Shown: positions 1-8,303, counted from the first letter of the stretch. The stretch is 47,710 nt of DNA from Thermobacillus xylanilyticus (GCF_907165215.1 NZ_CAJRAY010000057.1:1-47710); one strand, 5' to 3'. The notes: generated by a model from the letters alone, not told the origin. A program made the numbers and translations.

Positions 1-1580
1 CCGCGCCCGCCCGCTGGAGCGCCGCGTTCGCCGACGCGGCGCTCCAGCTCGCGGCCCTGCTGGGCCGGCTGCGCCTCGGCAGCGCCATCGCCCGCAGCGA
101 CGGTGTCCGCGGGCGACGGCGCAAGCGCCGCTGCCTCCGCTGCGGCAGCGGCGAGGCGCACATGCGCCGCACGCCCTGTGCGGCGTGCGGCAGCGTCTGC
201 GCCTACTGCGAAGCGTGCCTGCTGCTGGGCCGATGCAGGGAATGCACGCTGCTCATCAGCGGCATTCCCGAAGGCGGCGCATCCGTCCGCATGCGCACGG
301 CGGACGAGCTGCCGCCCATTCCGGCGCGGCTTGAACGCTGGGGGCTCAGCCCGGCCCAATCCGACGCGGCGGCGGCAGCGCTCCGCTGGCTGGAATCCGA
401 GGACGGCGATACGGACCACGGCATCTCCGGACAGCTTCAACAGACGGTTGCGCGCATGGCCTCCCGATTCGCCATCGCTGGAGCGGCTGCCCGGAAGCAG
501 ACCGCCCGTTCTGTTCACACCTACGGCGCAGAACGTCCGCCGTTTCTTCTCTGGGCGGTAACCGGTGCGGGAAAAACCGAGATGATGTTCACGCTCATCG
601 ACTCCGTGCTCGCGCGCGGCGGGAAAGCGATGGTCGCGACGCCGCGGCGGGACGTCGTGCTTGAGCTGGAGCCGCGCATCCGGAAAGCTTTTCCCGAACA
701 TACCGTCGCGGCATTGCACGGCGCCAGCCGGGAGAAGTGGACGAACGCCGATATTACGCTGGCGACGACGCACCAGGCGATCCGGTTCGAGGCCGGCTTT
801 GAGTTGGTCGTGATCGATGAGCTGGATGCATTTCCTTATCACAACAATCCCATGCTGCAATATGCGGCAGCTAAATGCGTGATGCCCGGCGGGCACCGCG
901 TGCTGCTCTCGGCGACGCCGCCGGCGCAGCTTCGGCGCGCGGCCGCGAGAGGGCGCCTGCCGCATGCGCGCATTCCGGTCCGGTTCCACGGCTTTCCGCT
1001 GCCGGTGCCGGTCGAGATTCGCGTGCCGCCTGTCCGCGAGATGATCCGCCGCAGGTCGGTGCCGGACAAGCTGAGAAAGGCCATTGCGGCATCATTGTCC
1101 AGGGGGGCGCAGGTGTTCGTTTTCGTTCCGCGCATCTCCGACACGGGGCCCGCGGCAACGCTGCTCGGCACGATTTGTCCGCCGGATGCGGTGATCGGTT
1201 ATACGTCCTCGCAGGATGAACAGCGGACGGAGACGGTGATGCGGTTCCGCCGCCGCGAGCTGCGCGTGCTCGTGACGACGACGATCCTCGAGCGCGGGGT
1301 GACGATCCCGCGCAGCGATGTGTTCGTGCTGGACGCCGATGCGCCGCTGTTTGACGAGGCATCGCTTGAGCAGATGGCGGGGAGGGCCGGCCGGTCGAAG
1401 GATGACCCGCATGGGCGGGTTTATTTTTGCGCGCCGCATGCGACCCGTGCCCAGCGCGCCGCCATTCGCCAGATCCGGGAGATGAACGCGCTCGCTGCCG
1501 CCCGCGGGTATATCCGGAAGGAAACGCTTGCCGCCGTCGGGAAGCAAGAAGCGCGAGCGGGAGGCATGATGCATCGATGA
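1..1580 (+). CDS. comFA: ComFA, DNA-uptake helicase (5' partial)
   Basis: ATP-dependent superfamily 2 helicase/translocase of the competence machinery, thought to act on the cytoplasmic side to help pull transforming single-stranded DNA through ComEC. The frame is open leftwards to the window edge, so the true start lies outside; the ATG at 162 falls inside the zinc finger and cannot be the start. Seen: a Cys-rich finger around 132-250 (CLRC, CAAC, CAYC, CREC), a Walker A motif TGAGKTEM near 560-585, a DELD Walker B box near 813-824, an SATPP motif III near 909-924, and a C-terminal helicase domain ending in QMAGRAGR near 1372-1395. This is the ComFA order: zinc finger, then DEAD-like, then helicase C. 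The stop overlaps the comFC start (ATGA), which indicates translational coupling. Identification is firm; only the N-terminus is missing. Confidence 0.93.
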   Translation, partial: APARWSAAFADAALQLAALLGRLRLGSAIARSDGVRGRRRKRRCLRCGSGEAHMRRTPCAACGSVCAYCEACLLLGRCRECTLLISGIPEGGASVRMRTADELPPIPARLERWGLSPAQSDAAAAALRWLESEDGDTDHGISGQLQQTVARMASRFAIAGAAARKQTARSVHTYGAERPPFLLWAVTGAGKTEMMFTLIDSVLARGGKAMVATPRRDVVLELEPRIRKAFPEHTVAALHGASREKWTNADITLATTHQAIRFEAGFELVVIDELDAFPYHNNPMLQYAAAKCVMPGGHRVLLSATPPAQLRRAAARGRLPHARIPVRFHGFPLPVPVEIRVPPVREMIRRRSVPDKLRKAIAASLSRGAQVFVFVPRISDTGPAATLLGTICPPDAVIGYTSSQDEQRTETVMRFRRRELRVLVTTTILERGVTIPRSDVFVLDADAPLFDEASLEQMAGRAGRSKDDPHGRVYFCAPHATRAQRAAIRQIREMNALAAARGYIRKETLAAVGKQEARAGGMMHR

Positions 1581-2488
1581 AATGGACCGCGATCCTGCGA
1601 AGTCTGTTTTCGCAATCGGTCGATCTGCTGGGACCGCCGGATGCGCATTGCCTCGTCTGCGGCGGGCGTCGGCGCGGCCTGCCGCCGCGATCGGCGGACG
1701 GGCTGCGCATCGGGGATTGGCTGTGCGACGGCTGCCTGGCATGCATTCCCTGGATCCGCCGGCCCGCCTGCCCGCGCTGCGGGCGGCCCGTGTTTTGTCC
1801 CGATTGCATCCGGCAGCCGGTGCGCGCCTTCGAGATGAACCGCAGCGCGGTGCGTTACAACGACGACATGAAGGCATGGCTGGCGCTGTACAAATTCCGC
1901 GGAGATGAACGTTACGGCGAGGTGCTGGCCGAGATGATGCTGCCGGCTTTCGAACGTTTGACCGCGGAAGTATCCGCCGCGGCGGGTGACGAAGCAGGCA
2001 GGGTTGTCTCCGGGACAGGTTTTGCCGGCTTGAAGAAGATCTCCGGATGGCCGGACCGGATGCGCGGAGGTCGTCAAGCCGCCGGGCAAGTGTGGCATGC
2101 CGTCACCTATGTGCCGGTCAGCCGGGAGCGGGCGGAGGAGCGGGGATTCAACCAATCGGAGCGGCTCGCCCGGGCTACCGCCATGCGGGCGAATGCGCCG
2201 CTTCTGCCGCTGCTCCGGCGCATCCGCGACAGCGGCAAGCAGAGTCAGCGCGGACGGTCCGAACGGCTTCGCGCGATGCGCGCCGTGTTCGGGCCGGATG
2301 ACGCGGGGATCAGGCGGCTTGCCGAACTGCGCGCTTCCTGCGGAAACCGGGCTTCCGAGCCGGTCCGGGTGCTGCTCGTGGATGACATTTACACGACCGG
2401 TTCCACGGTGGAAGCATGCGCCGGCGCGATCCGCGCCGCCGCTTCGTATCCCGTTCAAGTCTATGTGCTGACCTGGGCGCGATCGTGA
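1577..2488 (+). CDS. comFC: ComFC, phosphoribosyltransferase-fold competence protein
   Basis: Partner of ComFA in transformation, a ComF/GntX family protein. The start chosen is the ATG that overlaps the comFA stop in ATGA, giving 303 residues; longer in-frame versions run deep into comFA. Seen: zinc-binding Cys pairs at about residues 25/28, 50/53, 65/68 and 74/77, then a type I phosphoribosyltransferase fold with the PRPP-loop motif VLLVDDIYTTGST at about residues 265-277. An insertion of roughly 30 residues (GDEAGRVVSGTGFAG onward) sits before the conserved VPVSRERAEERGFNQ segment, making it longer than the B. subtilis protein as I recall it. The enzymatic substrate of the family is not established. 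It sits directly ahead of flagellar genes, as in Bacillus. Confidence 0.93.
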   Translation: MKWTAILRSLFSQSVDLLGPPDAHCLVCGGRRRGLPPRSADGLRIGDWLCDGCLACIPWIRRPACPRCGRPVFCPDCIRQPVRAFEMNRSAVRYNDDMKAWLALYKFRGDERYGEVLAEMMLPAFERLTAEVSAAAGDEAGRVVSGTGFAGLKKISGWPDRMRGGRQAAGQVWHAVTYVPVSRERAEERGFNQSERLARATAMRANAPLLPLLRRIRDSGKQSQRGRSERLRAMRAVFGPDDAGIRRLAELRASCGNRASEPVRVLLVDDIYTTGSTVEACAGAIRAAASYPVQVYVLTWARS

Positions 2489-2501
2489 ACAAGCATCCGG
2501 C

Positions 2502-2879
2502 TTACCGGTTTTGAACCTGCTTGTCGTAGAGAAGTTTGTTTTCTATTAATTGATAGACCAAGACGCAGAATAAATAGATCATCATGCCGGCAGCCGCCTG
2601 GATGAGGTTGCCGTGATGCCATAAACAGAACAACAAAGCCCCCGTGGCAAGCACTGAAGCAAGTATGAGGCGGGAAATCGTTTCAATTTTCTTGCCCGCA
2701 GGTTTTCCAAAATGAAAAACATGCGCGACAGCAAAGGCGATCAGCATCCACTCGTAACCGGCCAATGCTTCGCTGCGTTGGACGGATTTCAACAGCTGCA
2801 CGCCGCCCAGATAAACGCCTCCTCCAACCAGACAGATGAACAGCGCAATCAAAACCGCCCGCCGGATGTAGGTTTTCAA
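2502..2879 (-). CDS. Small hypothetical membrane protein
   Basis: Not recognised. It encodes 125 residues starting at a TTG (MKTYIRRAVLIALF) that has an AAGGGAG ribosome binding site 8 bases upstream; the frame continues upstream to an ATG at 2981, but that extension has no binding site and looks non-coding. Hydropathy by eye gives about four membrane segments: residues 9-27, 43-56, 67-84 and 88-106, with a lysine-rich loop (GKPAGKKIE) between the second and third and a charged C-terminus (ENKLLYDKQVQNR). It lies convergent to comFC with only 13 bases between the stops, and points away from the flagellar cluster, so it is probably transcribed separately. No enzymatic motif is visible. Confidence 0.7.
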   Translation of the reverse strand: MKTYIRRAVLIALFICLVGGGVYLGGVQLLKSVQRSEALAGYEWMLIAFAVAHVFHFGKPAGKKIETISRLILASVLATGALLFCLWHHGNLIQAAAGMMIYLFCVLVYQLIENKLLYDKQVQNR

Positions 2880-2934
2880 TCGAAAAACTCCCTTCCCGCT
2901 GCCGGCATTTGAAGAAGTGTAAATTTTTATAACT

Positions 2935-2940
2935 ATTATA
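2935..2940 (-). promoter_or_regulatory. Candidate -10 element for the small membrane protein
   Basis: On the minus strand TATAAT lies about 55 bases ahead of the TTG start, in an AT-rich stretch. The -35 region is poor, so only the -10 can be supported. Confidence 0.35.
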
Positions 2941-3103
2941 CTATAATGGAATTTCCGTACGCGGCAGAACAAAATAAGCACAATCTACCAAATTTCGGAG
3001 GTGTTACCGATACCCTGACGCCGCCGGCGCCCGATGCACCCTCGAGAAGTACGCCTTAAGTCCCTATTTTTCGCAAAATCTCGCATTATTCTTCCAATTT
3101 CGG

Positions 3104-3109
3104 TACAAT
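3104..3109 (+). promoter_or_regulatory. Candidate SigA -10 element ahead of yvyF
   Basis: TACAAT sits 41 bases ahead of the yvyF start codon. No good -35 is seen 16-18 bases upstream, so this is a weak call. Confidence 0.35.
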
Positions 3110-3149
3110 AGCAACAGAGTAATCTGTGTGCATGGGGGACTGGAGGCCA

Positions 3150-3566
3150 ATGAACCTCGATTACTGTCCGCGCTGCGGCAAGCTGTATGCCAAGGGATAT
3201 CGCGACATTTGCCCGAACTGCATAAAAGAGATAGAAGAAGAATATCAACGATGTGTCGAGTATCTGAAGGAGCATCGCCACATCAACATTCAGCAGCTCT
3301 CGGAGGCAACCGGGGTATCCGTGCGCCAGATTACCCGGTTTATCCGCGAGGGGCGGATCTCCATCAGCGCCTTTCCGAACATGTATTATGGCTGCGAATC
3401 GTGCGGAGCGCCGATCCGGGAAGGCAACATGTGCCCGAAATGCGTACGGAAGCTGGCCAATGAGATCAAGGCGCAGCAGGCGGTCGACGAGCGGCTGAAA
3501 GCCGATACGCAGTCCGATCGGCTGGGTACGTATCAGATCAACAAGACCGAGCGGAAAGATCGCTGA
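3150..3566 (+). CDS. yvyF: YvyF/TIGR03826-type flagellar operon protein
   Basis: A zinc-ribbon protein found in Bacilli between comF and flgM; its molecular role is unclear. The ATG at 3150 was preferred (138 residues) because GGAGG lies 4 bases upstream, whereas the in-frame start at 3126 has none. Seen: an N-terminal zinc ribbon CPRC...CPNC (residues 6-25), a winged-helix-like segment INIQQLSEATGVSVRQITRFIREGRI resembling a MerR/HTH recognition helix, and a second Cys cluster CESC...CPKC near residues 80-100, then a charged tail. The arrangement (Zn, HTH, Zn) suggests nucleic-acid binding. It probably begins the late flagellar region, but a SigD promoter and hairpin separate it from flgM. 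Confidence 0.85.
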   Translation: MNLDYCPRCGKLYAKGYRDICPNCIKEIEEEYQRCVEYLKEHRHINIQQLSEATGVSVRQITRFIREGRISISAFPNMYYGCESCGAPIREGNMCPKCVRKLANEIKAQQAVDERLKADTQSDRLGTYQINKTERKDR

Positions 3567-3574
3567 CCCTCCTA

Positions 3575-3602
3575 TAAATTTTGTGATGAAGGCAACCGAT
3601 AA
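3575..3602 (+). promoter_or_regulatory. SigD promoter of the flgM operon
   Basis: TAAA (3575-3578), 16-base spacer, ACCGATAA (3595-3602), against the SigD consensus TAAA-N15-GCCGATAT. It is placed 60 bases ahead of flgM, where B. subtilis also has a SigD promoter. The -10 lies inside the left arm of the hairpin at 3593-3627. Confidence 0.7.
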
Positions 3603-3627
3603 TACCCTCATAAGGGATTATCGGTTG
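3593..3627 (+). terminator. Hairpin between yvyF and flgM
   Basis: Inverted repeat CAACCGATAAT / ATTATCGGTTG (11 bp) with a second inner stem CCCT/AGGG and a CATA loop, separated by one bulged A. It is followed only by TTTGCG, so termination would be weak. It could close the yvyF transcript while its left arm carries the SigD -10. Confidence 0.5.
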
Positions 3628-3661
3628 TTTGCGTATTGTCGCAGGGAAAGAGGTGGCAGCC

Positions 3662-3925
3662 ATGAAAATCAACGAGATCGGACGCCTGAGTGCCGTCCGG
3701 ACCTATCAGCAGCAGCAGGAGACGCGCGCCGGCAGCAAGGGCGCGGTGAACCGTAAGGATGAAGTGCGGATCTCGGCGGAAGCGCAGCAGCTTCTGTCGG
3801 ACAGCCGGATCATGGGGGCCGATCGCGCCCAACGGATCGACGAACTGAAGCAATCCGTATCGACGGGCACGTACCATGTCGATGCCGGCAAGATCGCCGA
3901 GAAGCTGTGGCCGTACTTGAAATAA
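3662..3925 (+). CDS. flgM: Anti-sigma factor FlgM
   Basis: Binds and inhibits SigD until the hook-basal body is complete, thereby gating flagellin and other late genes. It encodes 87 residues from the ATG at 3662 (AGAGGTGG 6 bases upstream), which gives the typical MKINEIGRLS beginning; an earlier in-frame start at 3629 would add an unlikely extension. Seen: a disordered polar N-half (YQQQQETRAGSKG) and the conserved C-terminal part DEVRISAEAQQLL and RAQRIDELKQSVSTGTYHVDAGKIAEKL, the SigD-binding helices. First gene of flgM-flgN-flgK-flgL-yviE, driven by the SigD promoter just upstream, so it is autoregulated through SigD. Confidence 0.93.
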   Translation: MKINEIGRLSAVRTYQQQQETRAGSKGAVNRKDEVRISAEAQQLLSDSRIMGADRAQRIDELKQSVSTGTYHVDAGKIAEKLWPYLK

Positions 3926-3946
3926 TGAAGAAAGACGGTGAGCCGG

Positions 3947-4444
3947 ATGGCGGTCCAGGACATTGTCCGGATATTGGACGAACAAGCCGAACTGTACAGA
4001 GAGTTGCTCGATACGGCCAATCAGAAGACGCCCGTGTTGGTCAAAGGGGACGTCGACCAGCTTAACGTCATCCTGCAGAAGGAACGCAAGCTGATCGCCA
4101 AGGCCGAACAGCTCGAGCAGCAGCGCATCCTCGAGACGCACCGCCATTTCGTATCGCTCGGTTATATATCCCGCTTGAATACGCTGCGCGAAGTCATCCA
4201 GTCGGTGAATCAGCCGGAACTGAAGCAGAAGCTCATCGAGCAGCAGCGTGAGCTGTCAAAACTGCTGGGTGAATTGCGCCGCGTGAACGAATTGAACCAA
4301 CAACTGATCCGGCAAGCGCTGGCGTTCATCGACTATTCCATCGGACTTGCGGTTGACGATCCTGCCGAGGATATCGTGTATCAACATCCGCAGAAGACTA
4401 ACGCCAGCGGCGGCAGGAACGGCATTTTTGATACGCGGGCCTAG
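3947..4444 (+). CDS. flgN: FlgN, chaperone for hook-junction proteins
   Basis: Export chaperone for FlgK and FlgL. It encodes 165 residues and is almost entirely helical and coiled-coil by eye, with heptads such as LQKERKLIAKAEQLEQQ and LKQKLIEQQRELSKLLGELRRVNELNQQLIRQAL, and the family-type N-terminus (ILDEQAELYRELLDTANQK). The ATG at 3947 is preferred over GTG 3938 because GGTGA lies 5 bases ahead of it. The C-terminal 25 residues are low-complexity and probably flexible, where FlgN proteins bind clients. It lies 21 bases after flgM and 18 bases before flgK, its client. Confidence 0.9.
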   Translation: MAVQDIVRILDEQAELYRELLDTANQKTPVLVKGDVDQLNVILQKERKLIAKAEQLEQQRILETHRHFVSLGYISRLNTLREVIQSVNQPELKQKLIEQQRELSKLLGELRRVNELNQQLIRQALAFIDYSIGLAVDDPAEDIVYQHPQKTNASGGRNGIFDTRA

Positions 4445-4462
4445 GCCAAGGAGGCGGCGACG

Positions 4463-5992
4463 TTGAGATCGACTTTTCATACGCTGGAGACATCCAAACG
4501 CAGTCTGTTTACGCAGCAGACGGCCATCAATACGGTAGGACACAACATAGCGAACGCGAATACCAAGGGCTATTCTCGCCAGGTCGTCAGCATGACGGCC
4601 GCGCGGCCGATCGAAGCCTACGGCATGAGCCGTTCGGTGGTGCCGGGACAGCTCGGCACGGGCGTCGAGTTCACGGATATCCGCCGAATCCGGATGGCGT
4701 TCCTCGACGACCAGTACCGCAATCAGAACAAGCTGGTCGGCACCTACTCGATTCAGGCGGATACGCTGGACAAGCTGGAAGCCATTATCAATGAGCCGAG
4801 CGATTCCGGCATCCGGACCGTGCTGGAACAATTCTGGAACGCCTGGTCCGATCTGAGCAAGGATCCCGAGAATGTCACGGGACGCAAGATTGTCCGCGAG
4901 AGCGCATTGGCGCTGGTCGACGCATTCAATTCGATCAGCCGCAGGCTGAACGATCTGACGGCGGACTTGACGACGAGCATCGGCGTCAAGGCGACGGAGA
5001 TCAACACGATCATCGAGACGATCGCCTCGCTCAATACGGAGATCCGCCGGATTGAAGGTCTTGGCGACAATGCGAATGACCTGCGCGACCAGCGCGATCT
5101 GCTCGTCGACAATCTGTCCCGGATCGCGAACGTCTCCGTCGTCGAGTCGGAGGCGGGGTACACGATTTCGATCGGCGGCATTGTCGTCGTCGACGGCAGC
5201 ACCTATACGCCGGTTACGGCGGATGCGCTTGTTGCAGCCGTCCAGAGCGGGGATCTGAACAGCGGCGAAGTGCACGGCATGATCGTTTCGCGCGATACCT
5301 ATGTGGCGGAATATCGCCGTCAGCTCGACTCGCTGGCGAATACTCTGGCGAACGGTCAGATTCAGGTCGTCATTCCGAAAGGTTCCGTGCTCCCGGGAAG
5401 CACGACGCCGCTTGCCAGCGATACCGTCATTACCGTGAACGGCATTAACGGTTTGCATCAGCTGGGGTACACGCTTGAAGGCGGAACGCCTCCGGCCGTC
5501 GGTCTTCCTTTCTTCACGGCGTCCGACGGATCGGGGAATATTACGGCCGGCAATCTGCAGCTGAATCCCGCAATCGTGGCCGACATCAACAAGATTGCGA
5601 CGTCCATGAGGCTGGATACGAGCGGTACCGTCGTCCGCGGGAACAATACGCTCGCGCTTCTGATGAGCGAACTGAAAGAAGTCAGCTTCAGATTCGACGA
5701 GACGGCGAGCGGCAACGGCGTGACCAATGCGAAGATCGGAGACTATTACAATGCGCTTGTCGGCGAAATAGGCGTCATCTCGAACCGGGCGCAGCGCAAT
5801 CTGCAAAATTCGCAGATGCAGCTGGATCAGGTGGATGCCAACCGGCAATCGGTCAGCGGCGTATCGCTCGACGAAGAAATGTCCGACCTGATCCGCTTCC
5901 AGCATGCTTACAATGCGGCTGCGCGGCTGATGACATCCTTCGACGAGATGCTGAACAAATTGATAAACGGCACCGGTATTGTCGGCCGCTGA
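4463..5992 (+). CDS. flgK: FlgK, hook-filament junction protein 1
   Basis: Forms the first junction ring between hook and filament; exported through the flagellar type III apparatus. It encodes 509 residues with a TTG start preceded by AAGGAGG at 8 bases. Seen: the N-terminal flagellar rod/hook motif INTVGHNIANANTKGYSRQVV (residues 22-42), the D0/D1 helices, a variable central part, and the C-terminal amphipathic D0 helix that ends with DEEMSDLIRFQHAYNAAARLMTSFDEMLNKLIN, typical of FlgK. No signal peptide, as expected for type III export. It lies between its chaperone flgN and flgL. Confidence 0.96.
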   Translation: MRSTFHTLETSKRSLFTQQTAINTVGHNIANANTKGYSRQVVSMTAARPIEAYGMSRSVVPGQLGTGVEFTDIRRIRMAFLDDQYRNQNKLVGTYSIQADTLDKLEAIINEPSDSGIRTVLEQFWNAWSDLSKDPENVTGRKIVRESALALVDAFNSISRRLNDLTADLTTSIGVKATEINTIIETIASLNTEIRRIEGLGDNANDLRDQRDLLVDNLSRIANVSVVESEAGYTISIGGIVVVDGSTYTPVTADALVAAVQSGDLNSGEVHGMIVSRDTYVAEYRRQLDSLANTLANGQIQVVIPKGSVLPGSTTPLASDTVITVNGINGLHQLGYTLEGGTPPAVGLPFFTASDGSGNITAGNLQLNPAIVADINKIATSMRLDTSGTVVRGNNTLALLMSELKEVSFRFDETASGNGVTNAKIGDYYNALVGEIGVISNRAQRNLQNSQMQLDQVDANRQSVSGVSLDEEMSDLIRFQHAYNAAARLMTSFDEMLNKLINGTGIVGR

Positions 5993-6012
5993 CGGGTAAG
6001 GAGGAGTAAGCA

Positions 6013-6921
6013 ATGCCATTGCGCATAACGCCGGGGATGATGCATATGCAGCTTACCCGGAACCTGAACCGCACGCTGACGGAGATGTCGAAACTGCAGG
6101 AGCAGATGACGACCGGGCGGAAGATCAACCGTGCGTCTGACGATCCCGTAGGCATTACGTACGCGCTCCGCTACCGTAGCGAGCTGTCGGCCAACGAGCA
6201 GTATCAGAAAAGTGTCGATATGGCGCTCTCGTGGCTCGATTTCAACGATACGGTGCTGCATCAGGCGCAGGATGTGTTGAAGCGGCTCAAGGAACTGGCC
6301 GTTCAGGGATCGAACGGGACGAATCCGGATGTCGCGCTGAACAATATTGCCGTCGAAGTCATCCAGCTCAAGGAACAGATCGTCGATATCGCAAACAGCA
6401 CGTTGAACGGCAAATATGTATTCAACGGCGAGAAAACGGACGTCATCCCCTACGATCCGACGGTCACGCCGTTTGATCCGAGCACGATTGAGACGGATTC
6501 CGGCGCCATCTACTATATGGTTGGCGTCGGCGTGAAATTGCAGATCAATCTGAGCGGTTCGGACGTATTCGGCAGACCCGGGGAAGCGGACAACATTTTT
6601 GCCGTGTTTGATCAGATCATTACGGCATTGCAGAATGGCAATCACAGCGGAGTTTCGGCGCAGATCGCGAATATCGAATCGCGGATGGACAAGATCTTGA
6701 ATCAGCAGGCGGAGATCGGCGCGCGCGTCAACCGCGTCGAATTGATGCAGAACCGGCTGAAGGATCTGGAGCTCAATCTGACGGATCTCCAGTCGAAGAC
6801 GGAGGACGTCGATATGGAGAAACTGATTATCGATGCGAAAGTCAACGAGAATATTTACCAGGCTTCCTTGTCCGTCGGCGCCAAGATTATTACGCCGTCA
6901 TTGGTCGATTTCCTGAACTGA
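6013..6921 (+). CDS. flgL: FlgL, hook-filament junction protein 3
   Basis: Second junction protein, the platform on which flagellin polymerises. It encodes 302 residues from an ATG with AAGGAGGAG upstream. Seen: the flagellin-like N-terminal D0/D1 segment (MPLRITPGMMHMQLTRNLNRTL, then the motif GRKINRASDDPVGI at about residues 36-49, the counterpart of flagellin's LRINRAADDAAGL) and a C-terminal flagellin-type helix (DVDMEKLIIDAKVNENIYQASLSVGAKIITPSLVDFL). Length fits the family. It lies 20 bases after flgK and 13 before yviE. Confidence 0.96.
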   Translation: MPLRITPGMMHMQLTRNLNRTLTEMSKLQEQMTTGRKINRASDDPVGITYALRYRSELSANEQYQKSVDMALSWLDFNDTVLHQAQDVLKRLKELAVQGSNGTNPDVALNNIAVEVIQLKEQIVDIANSTLNGKYVFNGEKTDVIPYDPTVTPFDPSTIETDSGAIYYMVGVGVKLQINLSGSDVFGRPGEADNIFAVFDQIITALQNGNHSGVSAQIANIESRMDKILNQQAEIGARVNRVELMQNRLKDLELNLTDLQSKTEDVDMEKLIIDAKVNENIYQASLSVGAKIITPSLVDFLN

Positions 6922-6934
6922 GGCGGCCGGAGTC

Positions 6935-7504
6935 ATGGTACCGCAGATTTCCATTCATACGCAGCGCGGCTTGATCGGCGTTGATTCGGAACCGGGAAGG
7001 TTCGAGATCAGGCAGCGGCAGCCGGAGGTTCAGGTCGAGACGAAGCGGCCGGTCATTGCGGCGCGCAACCGGCCGGGTGAACTGATCATCGATCAGACAT
7101 TGACGCATAATGCGCTCAACGGCGGCAAGCTGGAAGCTTTCTGGCTGCGTATATACGCCCAGTACCAAGAGGTTGCCCGCCGGAATCTCGAGAAGATCGT
7201 CATGGACGGCAACCGGATCGGCGATCTGAGAATCAAGCAGAATCCGATTCCGGATATCGCGCTGGATGAATTTATTGAAGGACCGCCGGATTTGCAAGTG
7301 TATGGTGAAGCAAGGCCTGACAACACGAAGTTCGAATATATCCCGAACGATCCGGATATTCAAGTCGATCCGGGCGGCGTGGAAATCGATGTGCAGCTGC
7401 ATCGTCCTGAGATTCGCTACCACCGTGGGTATGTCAAGGTGTACATGGTGCAGTATCCGGCCGTGACGATCACGCCGCCGCCGGCGATTGAATTGATGGC
7501 GTAG
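6935..7504 (+). CDS. yviE: YviE-like protein (DUF6470 family)
   Basis: A conserved passenger of the Bacillus flgM-csrA cluster whose role is not known. It encodes 189 residues. Seen: a proline- and charge-rich beta-type sequence with repeating short segments (PQISIHTQRGLIGVDSEPGRFEIRQRQPEV; PDLQVYGEARPDNTKFEYIPNDPDIQVDPGGVEIDVQLHRPEI), no membrane span and no signal peptide. Identification rests on position between flgL and fliW and on this composition, including the VQLHRPEI and YPAVTITPPP segments. A hairpin follows it before fliW. Confidence 0.75.
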   Translation: MVPQISIHTQRGLIGVDSEPGRFEIRQRQPEVQVETKRPVIAARNRPGELIIDQTLTHNALNGGKLEAFWLRIYAQYQEVARRNLEKIVMDGNRIGDLRIKQNPIPDIALDEFIEGPPDLQVYGEARPDNTKFEYIPNDPDIQVDPGGVEIDVQLHRPEIRYHRGYVKVYMVQYPAVTITPPPAIELMA

Positions 7505-7517
7505 GCTGTGGGAATAC

Positions 7518-7558
7518 AGCTATAAGCGAGGATTGCGCTTATAGCTTTCTTTATTTCT
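7518..7558 (+). terminator. Intrinsic terminator or attenuator between yviE and fliW
   Basis: Perfect 11-bp stem AGCTATAAGCG / CGCTTATAGCT with a 7-base loop, followed by TTCTTTATTTCTC. It probably lowers read-through into fliW-csrA, since no separate promoter for those genes is obvious. Confidence 0.7.
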
Positions 7559-7578
7559 CAAATGGAGGCTTGCAGGGT

Positions 7579-8016
7579 ATGAAGATGGAAACGACCCGAT
7601 TCGGCGAAATCGAGATCAACGAGCAGGAGATTATCACGTTTCCGGATGGAATTCCCGGATTCGAACGGGACAGGCGATTCGTCATTCTCGAGTTGGAGGA
7701 TCTGGATGGCTTTGCCTGTCTGCAGTGCATTGATCGGGGAGAATTGAGTTTTATCATTGTCAATCCGTTTGTTTTCTTTCCCGAATACGAATTCAATTTG
7801 CCGGATGCGGAAGCGCAGCAGCTTGAAATTGCGGAGCCTGGCGACGTTGCCGTGTGGTCGATTGTGACGATCAGGGACGAGCTGGAGTCGGCGACCGTCA
7901 ACCTGGTGGCGCCGATCGTGCTGAACAGACAGAAACGGCTGGGCAAACAGGTGATCCTGGTCGATCCCAACCTGAGCACGCGGCATGCGCTGTTCCGAAC
8001 GGCAAAGGAGGTGTAG
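7579..8016 (+). CDS. fliW: FliW, flagellin-binding CsrA antagonist
   Basis: Cytoplasmic switch protein. While flagellin is being secreted FliW binds CsrA and frees hag mRNA for translation; when flagellin accumulates it captures FliW, and CsrA represses hag. It encodes 145 residues from the ATG at 7579 (GGAGG 10 bases upstream; a TTG at 7570 is too close). Seen: the hallmark beginning TRFGEIEINEQEIITFPDGIPGFE and the beta-barrel sequence with the conserved VILN/NRQKRLGKQVIL segment near the end. It overlaps nothing but ends 3 bases before csrA, whose ribosome binding site lies in the fliW stop region, so the two partners are made together. Confidence 0.95.
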   Translation: MKMETTRFGEIEINEQEIITFPDGIPGFERDRRFVILELEDLDGFACLQCIDRGELSFIIVNPFVFFPEYEFNLPDAEAQQLEIAEPGDVAVWSIVTIRDELESATVNLVAPIVLNRQKRLGKQVILVDPNLSTRHALFRTAKEV

Positions 8017-8019
8017 CGG

Positions 8020-8268
8020 ATGCTGGTGCTCTCGCGCAAGAAAGGGCAGGCGATCATTATTGACGGCCGCATCGAAGTCACGGTGCTCGAGGTGGAGGGG
8101 GACACGGTGAAGATCGGCATCGCCGCGCCCCGTGAAGTTCAGATCACGCGCAAGGAACTGCTGCAGTCCGTGAAGGAAACGAATGAGGAAGCGGCATCCG
8201 CGGTCATCGATGTCGGCCAGCTCCGTCAATCACTGCAGAAGATGAAAAAAAATTTGCCGAAGCTATAA
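8020..8268 (+). CDS. csrA: CsrA, post-transcriptional regulator of flagellin
   Basis: Small dimeric RNA-binding protein that blocks ribosome access to hag mRNA. It encodes 82 residues beginning MLVLSRKKGQAIIIDGRIEVTVLEVEGDTVKIGIAAPREVQITRKE, the standard CsrA core; the RNA-binding elements LSRKxGQ (residues 4-10) and APREVxI are intact. The C-terminal extension of about 30 residues is typical of Firmicutes. An AAAGGAGGTG site precedes the ATG. A probable target lies only 70 bases downstream, in the hag leader. Confidence 0.96.
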   Translation: MLVLSRKKGQAIIIDGRIEVTVLEVEGDTVKIGIAAPREVQITRKELLQSVKETNEEAASAVIDVGQLRQSLQKMKKNLPKL

Positions 8269-8292
8269 AATATCCGCTGATTCTGCCGATAT
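8266..8292 (+). promoter_or_regulatory. SigD promoter of flagellin gene hag
   Basis: TAAA (8266-8269), exactly 15 bases, GCCGATAT (8285-8292): a perfect match to the SigD consensus. The -35 overlaps the csrA stop region. Confidence 0.93.
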
Positions 8293-8303
8293 AGGAATTA
8301 GGT

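Noticed and set aside
103..561. Long plus-strand reading frame overlapping the ComFA zinc finger
   Set aside because: Low-complexity Ala/Arg sequence in the alternative frame of a GC-rich gene; the ComFA frame carries the recognised motifs.
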